Made by a program: the position numbers and the translations under genes | The notes under the pieces: model-generated | Told to the model about the DNA's origin: nothing | Databases searched by the model: none | Seen by the model: the letters and a program-made list of their open reading frames with translations, nothing else | DNA from: Mesorhizobium sp. WSM3862 | GTDB lineage: Bacteria > Pseudomonadota > Alphaproteobacteria > Rhizobiales > Rhizobiaceae | Direction of reading: 5' to 3' | Length of the DNA stretch: 64,000 nt | NCBI RefSeq assembly: GCF_002294985.1 | Contig: NZ_NSGE01000002.1 | Location: 372,001 to 436,000 of the forward strand | Part shown: positions 16,840 through 25,496 of the stretch, one piece after another | How the letters are laid out: each line of letters opens with the position of its first letter | How positions within the stretch are numbered: position 1 is the first letter of the stretch

Positions 16840-16858
16840 TGTACAGTGGTACTGTACA
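16840..16858. promoter_or_regulatory. Perfect inverted-repeat operator upstream of the XRE-cupin regulator
   Basis: TGTACAGT-GGT-ACTGTACA is a perfect 8+3+8 inverted repeat ending 24 nt before the regulator ATG. HTH-cupin (PuuR-like) repressors usually bind such sites in their own promoters. No second copy was seen before the transporter genes. Confidence 0.7.
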
Positions 16859-16882
16859 AAGTGTTAAGTGGAGGAAAACGGG

Positions 16883-17548
16883 ATGCGCGAGGCTTCGGAG
16901 GACGGCCAGGCTCCGGCGGCGATCGGTGCCGGCACGGCTGCAGCTCATGCGCAGCAGGTGCTGGGCGTGCGGCTCAAGGCCCTGCGCCTCGCTCGCCGTC
17001 TATCATTGCGTGACCTCGCGGAAGCGACCGGAACGAGCGCCAGCTTCATCAGCCAGCTTGAACGCGGGCTGACCGGCGCCAGTACTGCCTCGCTCAACCA
17101 GATGGCTTCGGCGTTGGGCGTGAGCGTCGCGATGCTGTTCGAGGAAAGCGCGACACAGAACCATGGCGTGCTCCGGCGCAGCGAGCGGCCAAGTCTTCCG
17201 CCCAGCAACGGCTGCCGTAAGATGCTGCTTTCCCGCCCGCCGCTGAGCGACATGGAGGTCTATGTCGGCGAGTTCGATATCGGCGGCTCGACCGGCTCCG
17301 CGCTTTACACGCATGGCGACGCGCAGGAGATGCTGATCGTCCTTCGCGGTGTCGTCGAGGTCTCTCTTGGCGACGCCCGCCACGTCCTCGAAGAAGGCGA
17401 CAGCATCGAATACGCGACATCGACACCACATCGCAGCGAGAACATCGGCAGTGGTCGGGCCGAGGTGATGTGGATCATCGCACCGCCGACCTCGGCACGC
17501 GCCGAGCTCGATCAATACAAGCCCTGGAAACCGCTCGCGGCCAGGTAG
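16883..17548 (+). CDS. XRE-type helix-turn-helix regulator with C-terminal cupin domain (PuuR-like)
   Basis: A 221-residue protein. The XRE DNA-binding domain is at ~35-90 (LSLRDLAEATGTSASFISQL, then TASLNQMASALGVSVAMLFE) and a small-molecule-binding cupin at ~145-215 (GDAQEMLIVLRGVVEVSLGD, LEEGDSIEYATSTPHRSENI). This architecture is shared by PuuR and other repressors of polyamine or amino-acid catabolism. The ATG at 16883 follows GGAGGAAAACGGG. The next six genes encode a polyamine-type transporter, an amine oxidoreductase and a cupin, which it probably controls; the inducer would be their substrate. A perfect inverted repeat lies 24 nt upstream. Confidence 0.9.
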   Translation: MREASEDGQAPAAIGAGTAAAHAQQVLGVRLKALRLARRLSLRDLAEATGTSASFISQLERGLTGASTASLNQMASALGVSVAMLFEESATQNHGVLRRSERPSLPPSNGCRKMLLSRPPLSDMEVYVGEFDIGGSTGSALYTHGDAQEMLIVLRGVVEVSLGDARHVLEEGDSIEYATSTPHRSENIGSGRAEVMWIIAPPTSARAELDQYKPWKPLAAR

Positions 17549-17585
17549 TCCGATTAAACGCGGGCATAATGGGAGAGTCAGAGTT

Positions 17586-18662
17586 ATGTTGAAGTCGAAA
17601 CTTGCAGGTCTTGGCGCCGTGCTGGCGCTCGGAATGCTGACAACCACCGCCTTCGCACAGGAAAAGCCTGTCGCGGGCGAGGTGAAGGAAGGCTCGCTCA
17701 AGGGCAAGACCCTGACCTTCGTCTCCTATGGCGGCATCTATCAGGATGGCCAGGTGGCGGCGCTGAAGGAGTTCGTCGAGAAGTCCGGCGTCAAGCTGCT
17801 CAATGACGGGCCGACCGAAATCGCCAAGCTGCAGGCCCAGGTCGAATCCGGCAACGTCACCTGGGACGTGGTCGATACCGGCGATCTGCCGCCTTACGTC
17901 CATTGCGGAAAGCTGTTCCAGAAGCTCGATCTCTCGAAGCTCGACGTCTCGAAGATACCCGAAGGACAGGTCGGCGAGTGCTCGGTTCCGGCGATGAACT
18001 ACGGCGTCGTGCTGATGTACAATAAGGAGAAGTACAAAGATAACCCGCCCAAGAACTGGGCTGACTTCTTCGACACCGAAAAGTTCCCCGGCGTGCGCGC
18101 CCTGGACGGATCCGGCGATCCGACCGGTGGCCTGCTCGAACAGGCCTTCAAGGTGGCGGGCGGCGATCCGAAGGCGATGACCGCTGCCGATATCGACAAG
18201 GCCCTCGACGTGATTCGCAAGCTCGGCCCGGACACGATCTACTGGAAGACGGGCGCTGAATCGCAGCAGCTCGCGGAGTCCGGCGAAGCCGACATGCTGA
18301 TGATGTGGACCGGCCGCGCCATGACGGCGGTCAAGAATGGTGCCAAATACGCGCCCGCCTGGCAGGACTGGCTGGTGGTGATGGACCAGATGACGATCCC
18401 CGTCGGTGTCAAGGATACGGATGCCGCCTATGCGCTGCTGAATGCCTATCTCGGCAAGCAGGCGCAGGAGATTCTCACGCAGCAGACCTCCTACACGCCG
18501 ATCAACAACGATGCGAAGCCGAAGGTTGACGAGTCGGTCGCAGCTTTCCTGACCAACACGCCCGAGCGCCAGAAGCAAGGCTACAAGCAGAACATCAAGT
18601 TCTGGGTCGAGAACTTCCCGGTCGCGCAGGAGAAGTGGTCCGCGCTGATGGCCGGCAACTGA
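17586..18662 (+). CDS. Polyamine-type ABC transporter periplasmic binding protein
   Basis: A 358-residue exported protein. The signal peptide (MLKSKLAGLGAVLALGMLTT, cleavage after TAFA) precedes a type-II binding-protein fold of the PotD/PotF group: LTFVSYGGIYQDGQVAALKE, ESGNVTWDVVDTGDLPPYVH, MNYGVVLMYNKEKY, NPPKNWADFFDTEKFPGVRA and GEADMLMMWTGRAM. It should capture putrescine, spermidine or a related cation in the periplasm and deliver it to the two permeases downstream. A GGGAGAG Shine-Dalgarno supports the ATG. It is the first structural gene after the XRE-cupin regulator (37-nt gap). Confidence 0.9.
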   Translation: MLKSKLAGLGAVLALGMLTTTAFAQEKPVAGEVKEGSLKGKTLTFVSYGGIYQDGQVAALKEFVEKSGVKLLNDGPTEIAKLQAQVESGNVTWDVVDTGDLPPYVHCGKLFQKLDLSKLDVSKIPEGQVGECSVPAMNYGVVLMYNKEKYKDNPPKNWADFFDTEKFPGVRALDGSGDPTGGLLEQAFKVAGGDPKAMTAADIDKALDVIRKLGPDTIYWKTGAESQQLAESGEADMLMMWTGRAMTAVKNGAKYAPAWQDWLVVMDQMTIPVGVKDTDAAYALLNAYLGKQAQEILTQQTSYTPINNDAKPKVDESVAAFLTNTPERQKQGYKQNIKFWVENFPVAQEKWSALMAGN

Positions 18663-18681
18663 ACTGACGGAGGCAAGGCCC

Positions 18682-19551
18682 GTGAGCGCGCTCGAACCGA
18701 CGATCCAGACTGCCGAAAAGCGGGCAGGATGGGCCTGGCGGCCGTTCGCGCTCACGCTGCCGGCACTGGTTCTGCTCGCCGCGGTGATCGGCTATCCGCT
18801 GCTCACCATCGTGCTGCGCAGCCTCTCGGAGCCGGAATGGGGCGTCCAGAACTATGCCTGGTTCTTTGGTGCGCCCGTCAATCTCGCGGTGCTCCAGCGC
18901 ACCTTCACCATCTCGGCGTGGGTGGCGCTGGTCTGCGTGGTTTGCGCTTATCCTTATGCTTACCTCATGACCGCGGTCGGGCCCCGCGTGCGGCTCGTCC
19001 TGGTTCTCTGCGTGCTGATCCCATTCTGGGTGAGCGGCGTGGTGCGCACACTCTCCTGGGTGATCCTGCTGCAGGATTCCGGCGTCATCAACTCGTTGCT
19101 GAGATCAGCTGGCTTCGCGGGCATCCGGCTGATCCGCACCCAGACGGGCGTGGTGATCGGCATGGCGCAGGTGCTTTTGCCCTTCATGATCCTGCCGCTT
19201 TATTCGGTGATGAAAGGCATCGACCTCAGGCTGGTGCAGGCGGCGCGAAGCCTTGGCGCCCGGCCGTCCCGCGCTTTCTTCACAGTCTACCTGCCGCTGT
19301 CGCTGCCGGGCGTCTATGCCGGCGCGATCATCGTCTTCATCCTGGCGCTGGGCTTCTACATCACGCCGGCACTGCTCGGCGGGCCGCGCTCGACGATGCT
19401 GTCGACACTGGTGCAGACCCAGGTGCTCAGCCTGCTGCAATGGGGACGCGGCGGCGCGATGGGCGTGGTGCTGCTGGTCACGACCTTCCTGTTGCTGGCG
19501 CTTGCAGCGCCGGTGATGCGGTCGCGGCACCGGGAAGCGGGGCGGCGCTGA
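18682..19551 (+). CDS. Polyamine-type ABC transporter permease (PotB/PotH-like)
   Basis: A 289-residue inner-membrane permease with six hydrophobic segments. The conserved EAA-type loop that contacts the ATPase reads LVQAARSLGARPSRAFFTVY followed by LPLSLPGVYAGA. It starts with GTG at 18682 after GGAGGCAAGG, 19 nt after the binding-protein stop. Its TGA shares one base with the next permease ATG. Together with the second permease it forms the heterodimeric channel of the importer. Confidence 0.92.
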   Translation: MSALEPTIQTAEKRAGWAWRPFALTLPALVLLAAVIGYPLLTIVLRSLSEPEWGVQNYAWFFGAPVNLAVLQRTFTISAWVALVCVVCAYPYAYLMTAVGPRVRLVLVLCVLIPFWVSGVVRTLSWVILLQDSGVINSLLRSAGFAGIRLIRTQTGVVIGMAQVLLPFMILPLYSVMKGIDLRLVQAARSLGARPSRAFFTVYLPLSLPGVYAGAIIVFILALGFYITPALLGGPRSTMLSTLVQTQVLSLLQWGRGGAMGVVLLVTTFLLLALAAPVMRSRHREAGRR

Positions 19552-20348
19552 TGGAAATGAAGCCGCTCACCCGTGTCGTTCTCGGCCTTGTCAGCCTGCT
19601 GGTGGCCATCTGGCTGGTGGCGCCGACGCTGGTCGTCGTGCCGATGTCGTTCAACGGCAACAAGTCGCTCTCTTTCCCACCGCAAGGCTTTTCCTGGCAG
19701 TGGTACGAGAATTTCGTCACGAATCCAGAATGGTCGACCAGTTTCCTCAATTCCCTGAAGGTCGCCTCGATCGTGGCGGTGCTGGCAACGGTGCTCGGCA
19801 CGCTGGCCGCCTTCGGCCTCGACCGTATGAAGGCGCGGCCTGCCAATTTGCTGCGGATGCTGATGCTGACGCCGATGGTGGTGCCGGGCGTGGTGCTGGC
19901 CATCGGCATCTATGCCGTCTATCTCGATGCGCGACTCGTCGGCACGCTGCCCGGCTTCGTGCTCGCCCACACCATCCTGGCGCTGCCCTTCGTGCTGATC
20001 GCCGTGTCGGCCAATCTCGAAGTGTTCGACAGGCGCCTGGAGACGGCTGCTGCGAGCCTCGGCGCCGGCGCGCTCACCACGTTCCGGACGGTGACGCTGC
20101 CGCTGATCCTGCCCGGCATCCTGTCGGGCCTGCTATTCGCCTTCGCGACGTCCTTCGACGAGATCATCGTCTCGCTGTTCATCACCAACCCCTATCTCAA
20201 GACCCTGCCGGTGCAGATCTTCTCTTCGATCACGCGCGACGCCGACCCGACCGTCGCGGCCGTCGGCACGATCCTTTTGTGCGCCACGACGATCCTGATC
20301 GGCGGCGGCATGCTTCTTCTTGGCCGCGAGCGGAAGGGACGCCTATGA
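19551..20348 (+). CDS. Polyamine-type ABC transporter permease (PotC/PotI-like)
   Basis: A 265-residue second permease with six membrane segments. The coupling loop reads LETAAASLGAGALTTFRTVT followed by LPLILPGILSG. The family pattern SFDEIIVSLFIT, a strand typical of PotC/PotI, is present at ~205-216. The start overlaps the first permease by 1 nt and its stop overlaps the ATPase ATG (ATGA), a tightly coupled operon. Confidence 0.92.
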   Translation: MEMKPLTRVVLGLVSLLVAIWLVAPTLVVVPMSFNGNKSLSFPPQGFSWQWYENFVTNPEWSTSFLNSLKVASIVAVLATVLGTLAAFGLDRMKARPANLLRMLMLTPMVVPGVVLAIGIYAVYLDARLVGTLPGFVLAHTILALPFVLIAVSANLEVFDRRLETAAASLGAGALTTFRTVTLPLILPGILSGLLFAFATSFDEIIVSLFITNPYLKTLPVQIFSSITRDADPTVAAVGTILLCATTILIGGGMLLLGRERKGRL

Positions 20349-21454
20349 ACCCAAGACCAGACAATCGCGGCGCGGCGATCGACCTCGAATCCGTCACCAA
20401 GGCCTATGGCGCGTTCAAGGCGCTGGACGGCGTGTCGCTCAGGATCGAGCCCGGCGAGTTCATGACGCTGCTTGGGCCGAGCGGCTCCGGCAAGACGACG
20501 ACGCTCAATGTGATCGCCGGCTTCACGGATGTGTCGAGCGGCAAGCTGCTGGTCGGAGGACAAAGCGTCGTCGGCGTGCCGGCGCACAAGCGCAACATCG
20601 GCGTCGTCTTCCAGCACTACGCACTGTTCCCGCATATGACGGTTGGCCGCAACGTCGCCTATCCGCTGACGCTGCGCGGCGTTGGGCAGGACGATCGGAA
20701 GCGGCGCGTGGCCAAGGCGCTCGACATGGTCAAGATGGGCGACTTCGCGCATCGCTATCCGAGCGAATTGTCAGGCGGTCAGCAGCAGCGCGTGGCGCTG
20801 GCGCGGGCCATCGTCTTCGACCCGCCGCTGCTCCTCATGGACGAGCCGCTCGGCGCGCTCGACAAGAAGCTGCGCGAATGGCTGCAACTCGAGATCAAGC
20901 GCATCCATCGCGAGCTCGGCACCACCTTCGTCTACGTCACGCACGACCAGGAGGAGGCATTGGTGCTGTCGGACCGCATCGCCGTGTTTAACCGCGGCCG
21001 CATCGAGCAGGTCGGCACCGGACGGCAGCTCTATGACGAGCCGGCAACGCTGTTCGTCGGCCGCTTCATCGGCGACTCCACGGTGCTGCGCGGCGAAGCC
21101 AGAAGTGACGGCACCGGCACTGCGCTGACCATCGCCGGCGAGACGGTCGCCGCGCCGCGCCGGCTTGCCGGAGAAACCAGCCCGGTGATGCTGCTGCGGC
21201 CCGAGAAACTTGCCATTCGCCGGCCGGGGCAAGCCGACGGCAAGAATCGCCTGGCGGGAACGATCGCCGAGGCGATCTATCTTGGCTCGGGATCGAAATA
21301 CGAAGTGAAGCTCGGCGACGGTTCGACCGCGATCGTGCGGTCGCCGCTGACGGGCGAGAATTTCGCCCTCGGCGAGAAGGTGGAACTCTGCTTCGACGGC
21401 GCCGACGCCAAGCTTCTGCCCGACGACAGCACGGCAGACACGACGCTCACCTGA
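20345..21454 (+). CDS. Polyamine-type ABC transporter ATP-binding protein (PotA/PotG-like)
   Basis: A 369-residue ATPase. Walker A is LLGPSGSGKTTTLN, the Q-loop lies in [18 protein letters not shown], the signature is [16 protein letters not shown], Walker B is PPLLLMDEPLGALD, and the switch histidine lies in [16 protein letters not shown]-terminal TOBE domain (~280-365) is typical of the CUT1/polyamine group. The ATG overlaps the permease stop as ATGA. A larger upstream extension of the same frame lies over the permease gene and is not coding. Confidence 0.94.
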   Translation: MNPRPDNRGAAIDLESVTKAYGAFKALDGVSLRIEPGEFMTLLGPSGSGKTTTLNVIAGFTDVSSGKLLVGGQSVVGVPAHKRNIGVVFQHYALFPHMTVGRNVAYPLTLRGVGQDDRKRRVAKALDMVKMGDFAHRYPSELSGGQQQRVALARAIVFDPPLLLMDEPLGALDKKLREWLQLEIKRIHRELGTTFVYVTHDQEEALVLSDRIAVFNRGRIEQVGTGRQLYDEPATLFVGRFIGDSTVLRGEARSDGTGTALTIAGETVAAPRRLAGETSPVMLLRPEKLAIRRPGQADGKNRLAGTIAEAIYLGSGSKYEVKLGDGSTAIVRSPLTGENFALGEKVELCFDGADAKLLPDDSTADTTLT

Positions 21455-21485
21455 TCCCTCTCTCCGGTCTCTTGGAAGCCATCCC

Positions 21486-22871
21486 ATGCAAGTCAAGCGC
21501 AACGGCGACATCTCGTTCTGGTATGCGGATCTGGGCGCGGTCCCAAGCCCGCGTCCGCCCTTGCCCGGCGACATCGAAGCCGATGTTGCGATCGTCGGCG
21601 CCGGCTACACCGGGCTCTGGACCGCCTATTATCTGAAGAAGGCGAAGCCCTCGCTTCGCATAGTCCTGCTCGAACGCGAATTCGCCGGCTTCGGTGCCTC
21701 GGGGCGCAATGGCGGCTGGCTTTCGGGCGGCTTTGGCTGGTCGCGCGAAAAATATCTGAAGACCTCGACTCGGCAAGGCGTGACCGCCATGCAAAAGGCG
21801 ATGGCCGGCTGCGTCGACGAGGTGATCCGGGTGGCGGCGGCCGAAGACATCGACGCCGACATCCGCCGCGTCGACAATCTGACGGTCGCCACCAATGCCG
21901 CACAGCTCGAACGTGTGCGCGAGTCGTGCGAGACGATCCGCTCCTGGGACGCCGACCCCGAGCGCATCGAATTGCTCGACGCTGCAGCCACACGCGCGCG
22001 CATCAATATCGCGAATGTCATGGGCAGCTTCGTCATCCACGGCCAGGCGCGGGTGCAGCCGGCCAAGCTGGTGCGCGGGCTGGCGGAAGCGGTCGAGCGG
22101 CTCGGCGTGCCGATCTACGAAAAGACCACCGTGACCTCGATCGCCAAGGGCAGGGTGGCCACCGACCGTGGCACGGTGCGGGCCGAAACGATAATTCGCG
22201 CGACGGAGGGGTTCACGGCCGGCATTCCCGGGGAAGAGCGGACATGGCTGGCGCTCAACAGCGCGCAGATCGTGACCGAGCCGCTGCCACAAGAACTCTG
22301 GCGCGAGATCGGCTGGGACGGGCATGAGCTCCTCGGCAATGCGGCGCACGCCTATTGCTACGCCCAGCGCACGCGCGAGGGCCGTATCACCATGGGCGGT
22401 CGCGGCGTGCCCTACCGCTATGGCTCGCGCACCGACGTCGACGGCCGGACGCAGCAGGCGACAATCGACCAGCTGCACACGATCCTGACGACGCTGTTGC
22501 CGCAGACGGCCGGGTGCCGCATCGACCACGCCTGGTGCGGCGTGCTCGGCGTGCCGCGCGACTGGTGCACGACGGTCGGCCTCGACCCCAGGACGCGCAT
22601 CGGCTGGGCCGGCGGTTATGTCGGGCTGGGCGTGTCGAGCTCCAACCTTTCGGGGCGCACGCTTGCCGATCTGATCCTCGGCAATGACACGGATCTTACG
22701 CGACTGCCCTGGGTCAACCGCAAGGTCAGACCGTGGGAGCCGGAACCGTTCCGCTGGCTCGGCGTCCACTCGATGTACCAGCTCTACCGCATCGCCGACC
22801 AACGCGAGGCCGCCGGGCTCAATTACACTTCGAAATTGGCCGCCCTGGCCGACAGCATCACAGGCCACTGA
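21486..22871 (+). CDS. FAD-dependent amine oxidoreductase (PuuB/DadA-like)
   Basis: A 461-residue flavoprotein of the D-amino-acid-oxidase-like fold. The dinucleotide-binding motif is DVAIVGAGYTGLWTAYYLKK (GxGxxG near residue 38), followed by the FAD-contact segment FGASGRNGGWLSGGFGWS. A C-terminal FAD loop reads WAGGYVGLGVSSSNLSGRTL. This arrangement is shared with gamma-glutamylputrescine oxidase PuuB and related rhizobial enzymes. The gene follows the transporter ATPase by 31 nt. Together they suggest uptake and oxidation of a polyamine or related amine; the exact substrate is not decidable from sequence. Confidence 0.88.
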   Translation: MQVKRNGDISFWYADLGAVPSPRPPLPGDIEADVAIVGAGYTGLWTAYYLKKAKPSLRIVLLEREFAGFGASGRNGGWLSGGFGWSREKYLKTSTRQGVTAMQKAMAGCVDEVIRVAAAEDIDADIRRVDNLTVATNAAQLERVRESCETIRSWDADPERIELLDAAATRARINIANVMGSFVIHGQARVQPAKLVRGLAEAVERLGVPIYEKTTVTSIAKGRVATDRGTVRAETIIRATEGFTAGIPGEERTWLALNSAQIVTEPLPQELWREIGWDGHELLGNAAHAYCYAQRTREGRITMGGRGVPYRYGSRTDVDGRTQQATIDQLHTILTTLLPQTAGCRIDHAWCGVLGVPRDWCTTVGLDPRTRIGWAGGYVGLGVSSSNLSGRTLADLILGNDTDLTRLPWVNRKVRPWEPEPFRWLGVHSMYQLYRIADQREAAGLNYTSKLAALADSITGH

Positions 22872-22976
22872 GACGGTTCGGCGTTCGCCGAACCGCTCTA
22901 ACTCTTTGTTTTCGCGCAATTCCGGACGGAAAACCATTGCACTTTCCTGGAATTGCTTTTGACACTGGAGCCTATC

Positions 22977-23333
22977 TTGATCGACCTTTCGACCTTCCGC
23001 GACCTCGCCACGGCCGATATCGGCGTCTTTTCACCGAAGCCGACCTCGATCGAAGGCGATCAGGTCGAAGCGGTGCGCTCGTTCTTCCAATCGCCGGACG
23101 GGACCGTCGATATCGGCATCTGGGAATGCACGCCCGGCCGCTTCACCGCCGACCGCTCGGGTTCATCCGAGATCTGCCACATCATCTCCGGTCGCGTGGA
23201 AGTGAGCCGCGCCGACGGCGAGATGCGTGAGCTGGGGCCTGGCGATCTGCTCGTCCTGCCGAAGGGCTGGAAGGGCGAGTGGCTGATTCATGAGACGACG
23301 CGCAAGCTCTATATGATCCACAGCGCTGGCTGA
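22977..23333 (+). CDS. Small cupin-domain protein (cupin_3/EutQ-like)
   Basis: A 118-residue single cupin. The two cupin motifs are seen at FTADRSGSSEICHIISGRVE and LGPGDLLVLPKGWKGEWLIH. Proteins of this type often accompany amine oxidoreductases in rhizobial catabolic operons; a catalytic role is not established. No ATG is available: the TTG at 22977 has GGAG six bases upstream and gives MIDLSTFRDLATA, whereas an earlier TTG at 22953 has no ribosome binding site. It is the last gene of the regulator/transporter/oxidoreductase operon and converges with the MFS gene. Confidence 0.82.
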   Translation: MIDLSTFRDLATADIGVFSPKPTSIEGDQVEAVRSFFQSPDGTVDIGIWECTPGRFTADRSGSSEICHIISGRVEVSRADGEMRELGPGDLLVLPKGWKGEWLIHETTRKLYMIHSAG

Positions 23334-23367
23334 TCGGAACTAGATATTCCGGGCCAAAAGACTCGGG

Positions 23368-25011
23368 TTAGTGATCGATCGGCCCCTTGGGCGAGACAAG
23401 GGCCGTGCCGGCGGTGGTCGGGCGTTCGATCATACGGCGCACACGCGGCGGGTTCTCGCCGCTGTGCAGCGCGCGGATGCGCTCGCCGACAACGGCGTCG
23501 GCATGGGTGGCACGCCGGTTGTGGCGGATATACTCGACCCAGGTCGGCGTGTGGTAGTGCTCGATCCAGATGCCCGGATTTTCGAGATCGCGGGCGAGCG
23601 TCCAGTTGCGGGCGCCGTCGCGGCGGCGGATGCGGCCACGCTCGGCCATGGTTGCGAGGAATTCCGGCACGTCCTCCTCGCGAATGATGTATTCGATCAT
23701 GATGGCGATCGGGCCGCTGCGCGGCTTCAAATCGAGCGCCAGCATCGGCTCCTTGAACCGGTTGAGCGGATCGAGGTTGAGAGCGGTGTGCTGCGGCAGC
23801 GGCAGGATCAGGCCGATGGCGCCGCCGACGAGCATGGTGACAGCGGCAACCATCAATGCAGTTTCCGCGCCATGGACGTCAGCGACGACGCCCCAGATCC
23901 AGCTGCCCAGCGCAATGCCGCCGAAGGTTGCTGTCTGGTAGATCGACAACACGCGCCCGACCACCCAGCGCGGCGTCGACATCTGCACCGTGACGTTGAA
24001 ATGCGAGAGCGCGATCACCCAGCAGGCACCGCCAATGAGCAGGCCCGCCGACGTCTGCCAGGCATTGTCGCTGGCGGCGGCGTTGAAGGCGCAAAGCGCG
24101 AAACCGGCGAAGGCGGCGCGTACCATCGTTTCGCTGGAGAGCAATTGTCTGAGCCTGACGCTGATCAGCGCACCGCCGACCGCGCCTATGCCGAATGCGC
24201 CGAGCATGATGCCGTAGGTCAGCGCGTCGCCCTTGACGACATCGCGCGCCACCAGCGGCAGCAGCGCCAGCACCGCGCCGGCGCTGAAGCCGAAGGCGAA
24301 GCCTCTCGCCAGCACCTTGCCGATGTTCGGCGACATGGCGACGTAGCGCAGGCCGGCTCCCATCGCGGCGCCGAGCGATTCCCGCGGCAGGGTCGGCGCG
24401 GGTACTTCCGGCTTCCAGCGGAAAAGCACGACGATCAGGCCGATATAGCTGATGGCGTTGGCGGCGAAGGCCGCCGCCGCCCCCGCGGCGGCGACGATGA
24501 TGCCGCCGATCGCCGGGCCGACGCTGCGCGTGATGTTGAAGCCCATTGAGTTGAGCGCGATCGCCGCCGGCACCTTGGCGCGCGCCACCATGTCGCCAAC
24601 CGACGCCTGCCATGACGGGCTGTTCAGCGCCGTGCCGCTGTCGATCAGGAAGGTGAAGGCAAGCAGCGTCCACGGCGTCATCCAGCCGAACCAGGTGAAT
24701 ACGGTGAGCAGTGCCGAGACCACCAGCATGAAACTCTGCGCCACCAGCATGACCTTGCGGCGGTTGAAGCTGTCGGCAATGGCGCCGGCAACAAGCGCGA
24801 ACAGCATGATCGGCAAGGTGGTCGAGGCCTGGACCAGCGCCACCTGGTAGGATGAGGTGGCGATCGTCGTCATCATCCAGGCGGCGCCCACGCCCTGGAT
24901 CAAGCCGCCGAAATTCGACACAAGGCTCGCCGACCAGACGGCACGGAAGATGCCGTGCCGGAACGGCGCCAGCGCCGAGACGCGTTCGCTTTCCGGCTCG
25001 TCGTCGATCAT
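23368..25011 (-). CDS. MFS exporter (MFS_3/EntS-like) with extra C-terminal alpha/beta domain
   Basis: A 547-residue protein. Residues ~15-420 form a twelve-helix major facilitator of the MFS_3 group, with the loop-2/3 signature AGAIADSFNRRKVMLVAQ. A soluble tail of about 110 residues (~430-535, IAIMIEYIIREEDVPEFLAT, GIWIEHYHTPTWVEYIRHNR) looks like a ferredoxin-like ABM barrel and is a known addition in this group. The export substrate is unknown. The gene lies 197 nt downstream of fliQ on the same strand; the gap shows no clear terminator, so read-through from the flagellar operon cannot be excluded. Confidence 0.88.
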   Translation of the reverse strand: MIDDEPESERVSALAPFRHGIFRAVWSASLVSNFGGLIQGVGAAWMMTTIATSSYQVALVQASTTLPIMLFALVAGAIADSFNRRKVMLVAQSFMLVVSALLTVFTWFGWMTPWTLLAFTFLIDSGTALNSPSWQASVGDMVARAKVPAAIALNSMGFNITRSVGPAIGGIIVAAAGAAAAFAANAISYIGLIVVLFRWKPEVPAPTLPRESLGAAMGAGLRYVAMSPNIGKVLARGFAFGFSAGAVLALLPLVARDVVKGDALTYGIMLGAFGIGAVGGALISVRLRQLLSSETMVRAAFAGFALCAFNAAASDNAWQTSAGLLIGGACWVIALSHFNVTVQMSTPRWVVGRVLSIYQTATFGGIALGSWIWGVVADVHGAETALMVAAVTMLVGGAIGLILPLPQHTALNLDPLNRFKEPMLALDLKPRSGPIAIMIEYIIREEDVPEFLATMAERGRIRRRDGARNWTLARDLENPGIWIEHYHTPTWVEYIRHNRRATHADAVVGERIRALHSGENPPRVRRMIERPTTAGTALVSPKGPIDH

Positions 25012-25208
25012 GGTCGCTGTCCCGCCTTCATCTTGCTGTCTTGCGCTCGCCCGGCGCCATCATCGCGCGGGCGACTCGCCAAAGCATCCAGGTCCAACAA
25101 CAAGAAGGCAAAGGCGAAAATGCGTCGGCGAAGCTTTAAGCCAAGCATCTTGCCGGTGTGGACCAAACTTTTGCCGGTCCGCTCGGGCGGGATGCCCGCG
25201 GCCGCAGG

Positions 25209-25475
25209 TCAGAAGCCGTGCTCGATGCGTTCGAAGATGACGTTGGTGAAGGCCGAGATCTGGCTGCCGATGAACGGGCCGGTCAGCGCCACGACCAGCA
25301 TGATGGCGACGATCTTGGGCACGAAAGTGAGGGTGATTTCCTGAATCTGCGTCAGCGCCTGGATAAGCGCGATGCCGATACCGACGGCCATAGCCACGAG
25401 CACCACCGGCGCGGAGGCGGTAAGCACCGTCCACACCGCATATTGCACGATATCGAGGGCGTCGGCCTCGTTCAT
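25209..25475 (-). CDS. fliQ: Flagellar export-gate protein FliQ
   Basis: An 88-residue inner-membrane protein with two hydrophobic hairpin helices (AVWTVLTASAPVVLVAMAVG and VPKIVAIMLVVALTGPFIGS) around the conserved IALIQALTQIQEITLTF loop. This is the full normal length. Four FliQ copies assemble with FliP and FliR into the export gate. It is the last gene of the flgE-to-fliQ operon, 21 nt after flgD. In related rhizobia flhA and fliR come next; here a non-flagellar block does. Confidence 0.95.
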   Translation of the reverse strand: MNEADALDIVQYAVWTVLTASAPVVLVAMAVGIGIALIQALTQIQEITLTFVPKIVAIMLVVALTGPFIGSQISAFTNVIFERIEHGF

Positions 25476-25496
25476 GGGCAGACCCTATGCGAAACT

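Noticed and set aside
21447..22937. Minus-strand open frame of about 500 codons opposite the FAD oxidoreductase
   Set aside because: The plus strand encodes a complete flavoprotein with intact motifs; the opposite frame has no recognisable domain.
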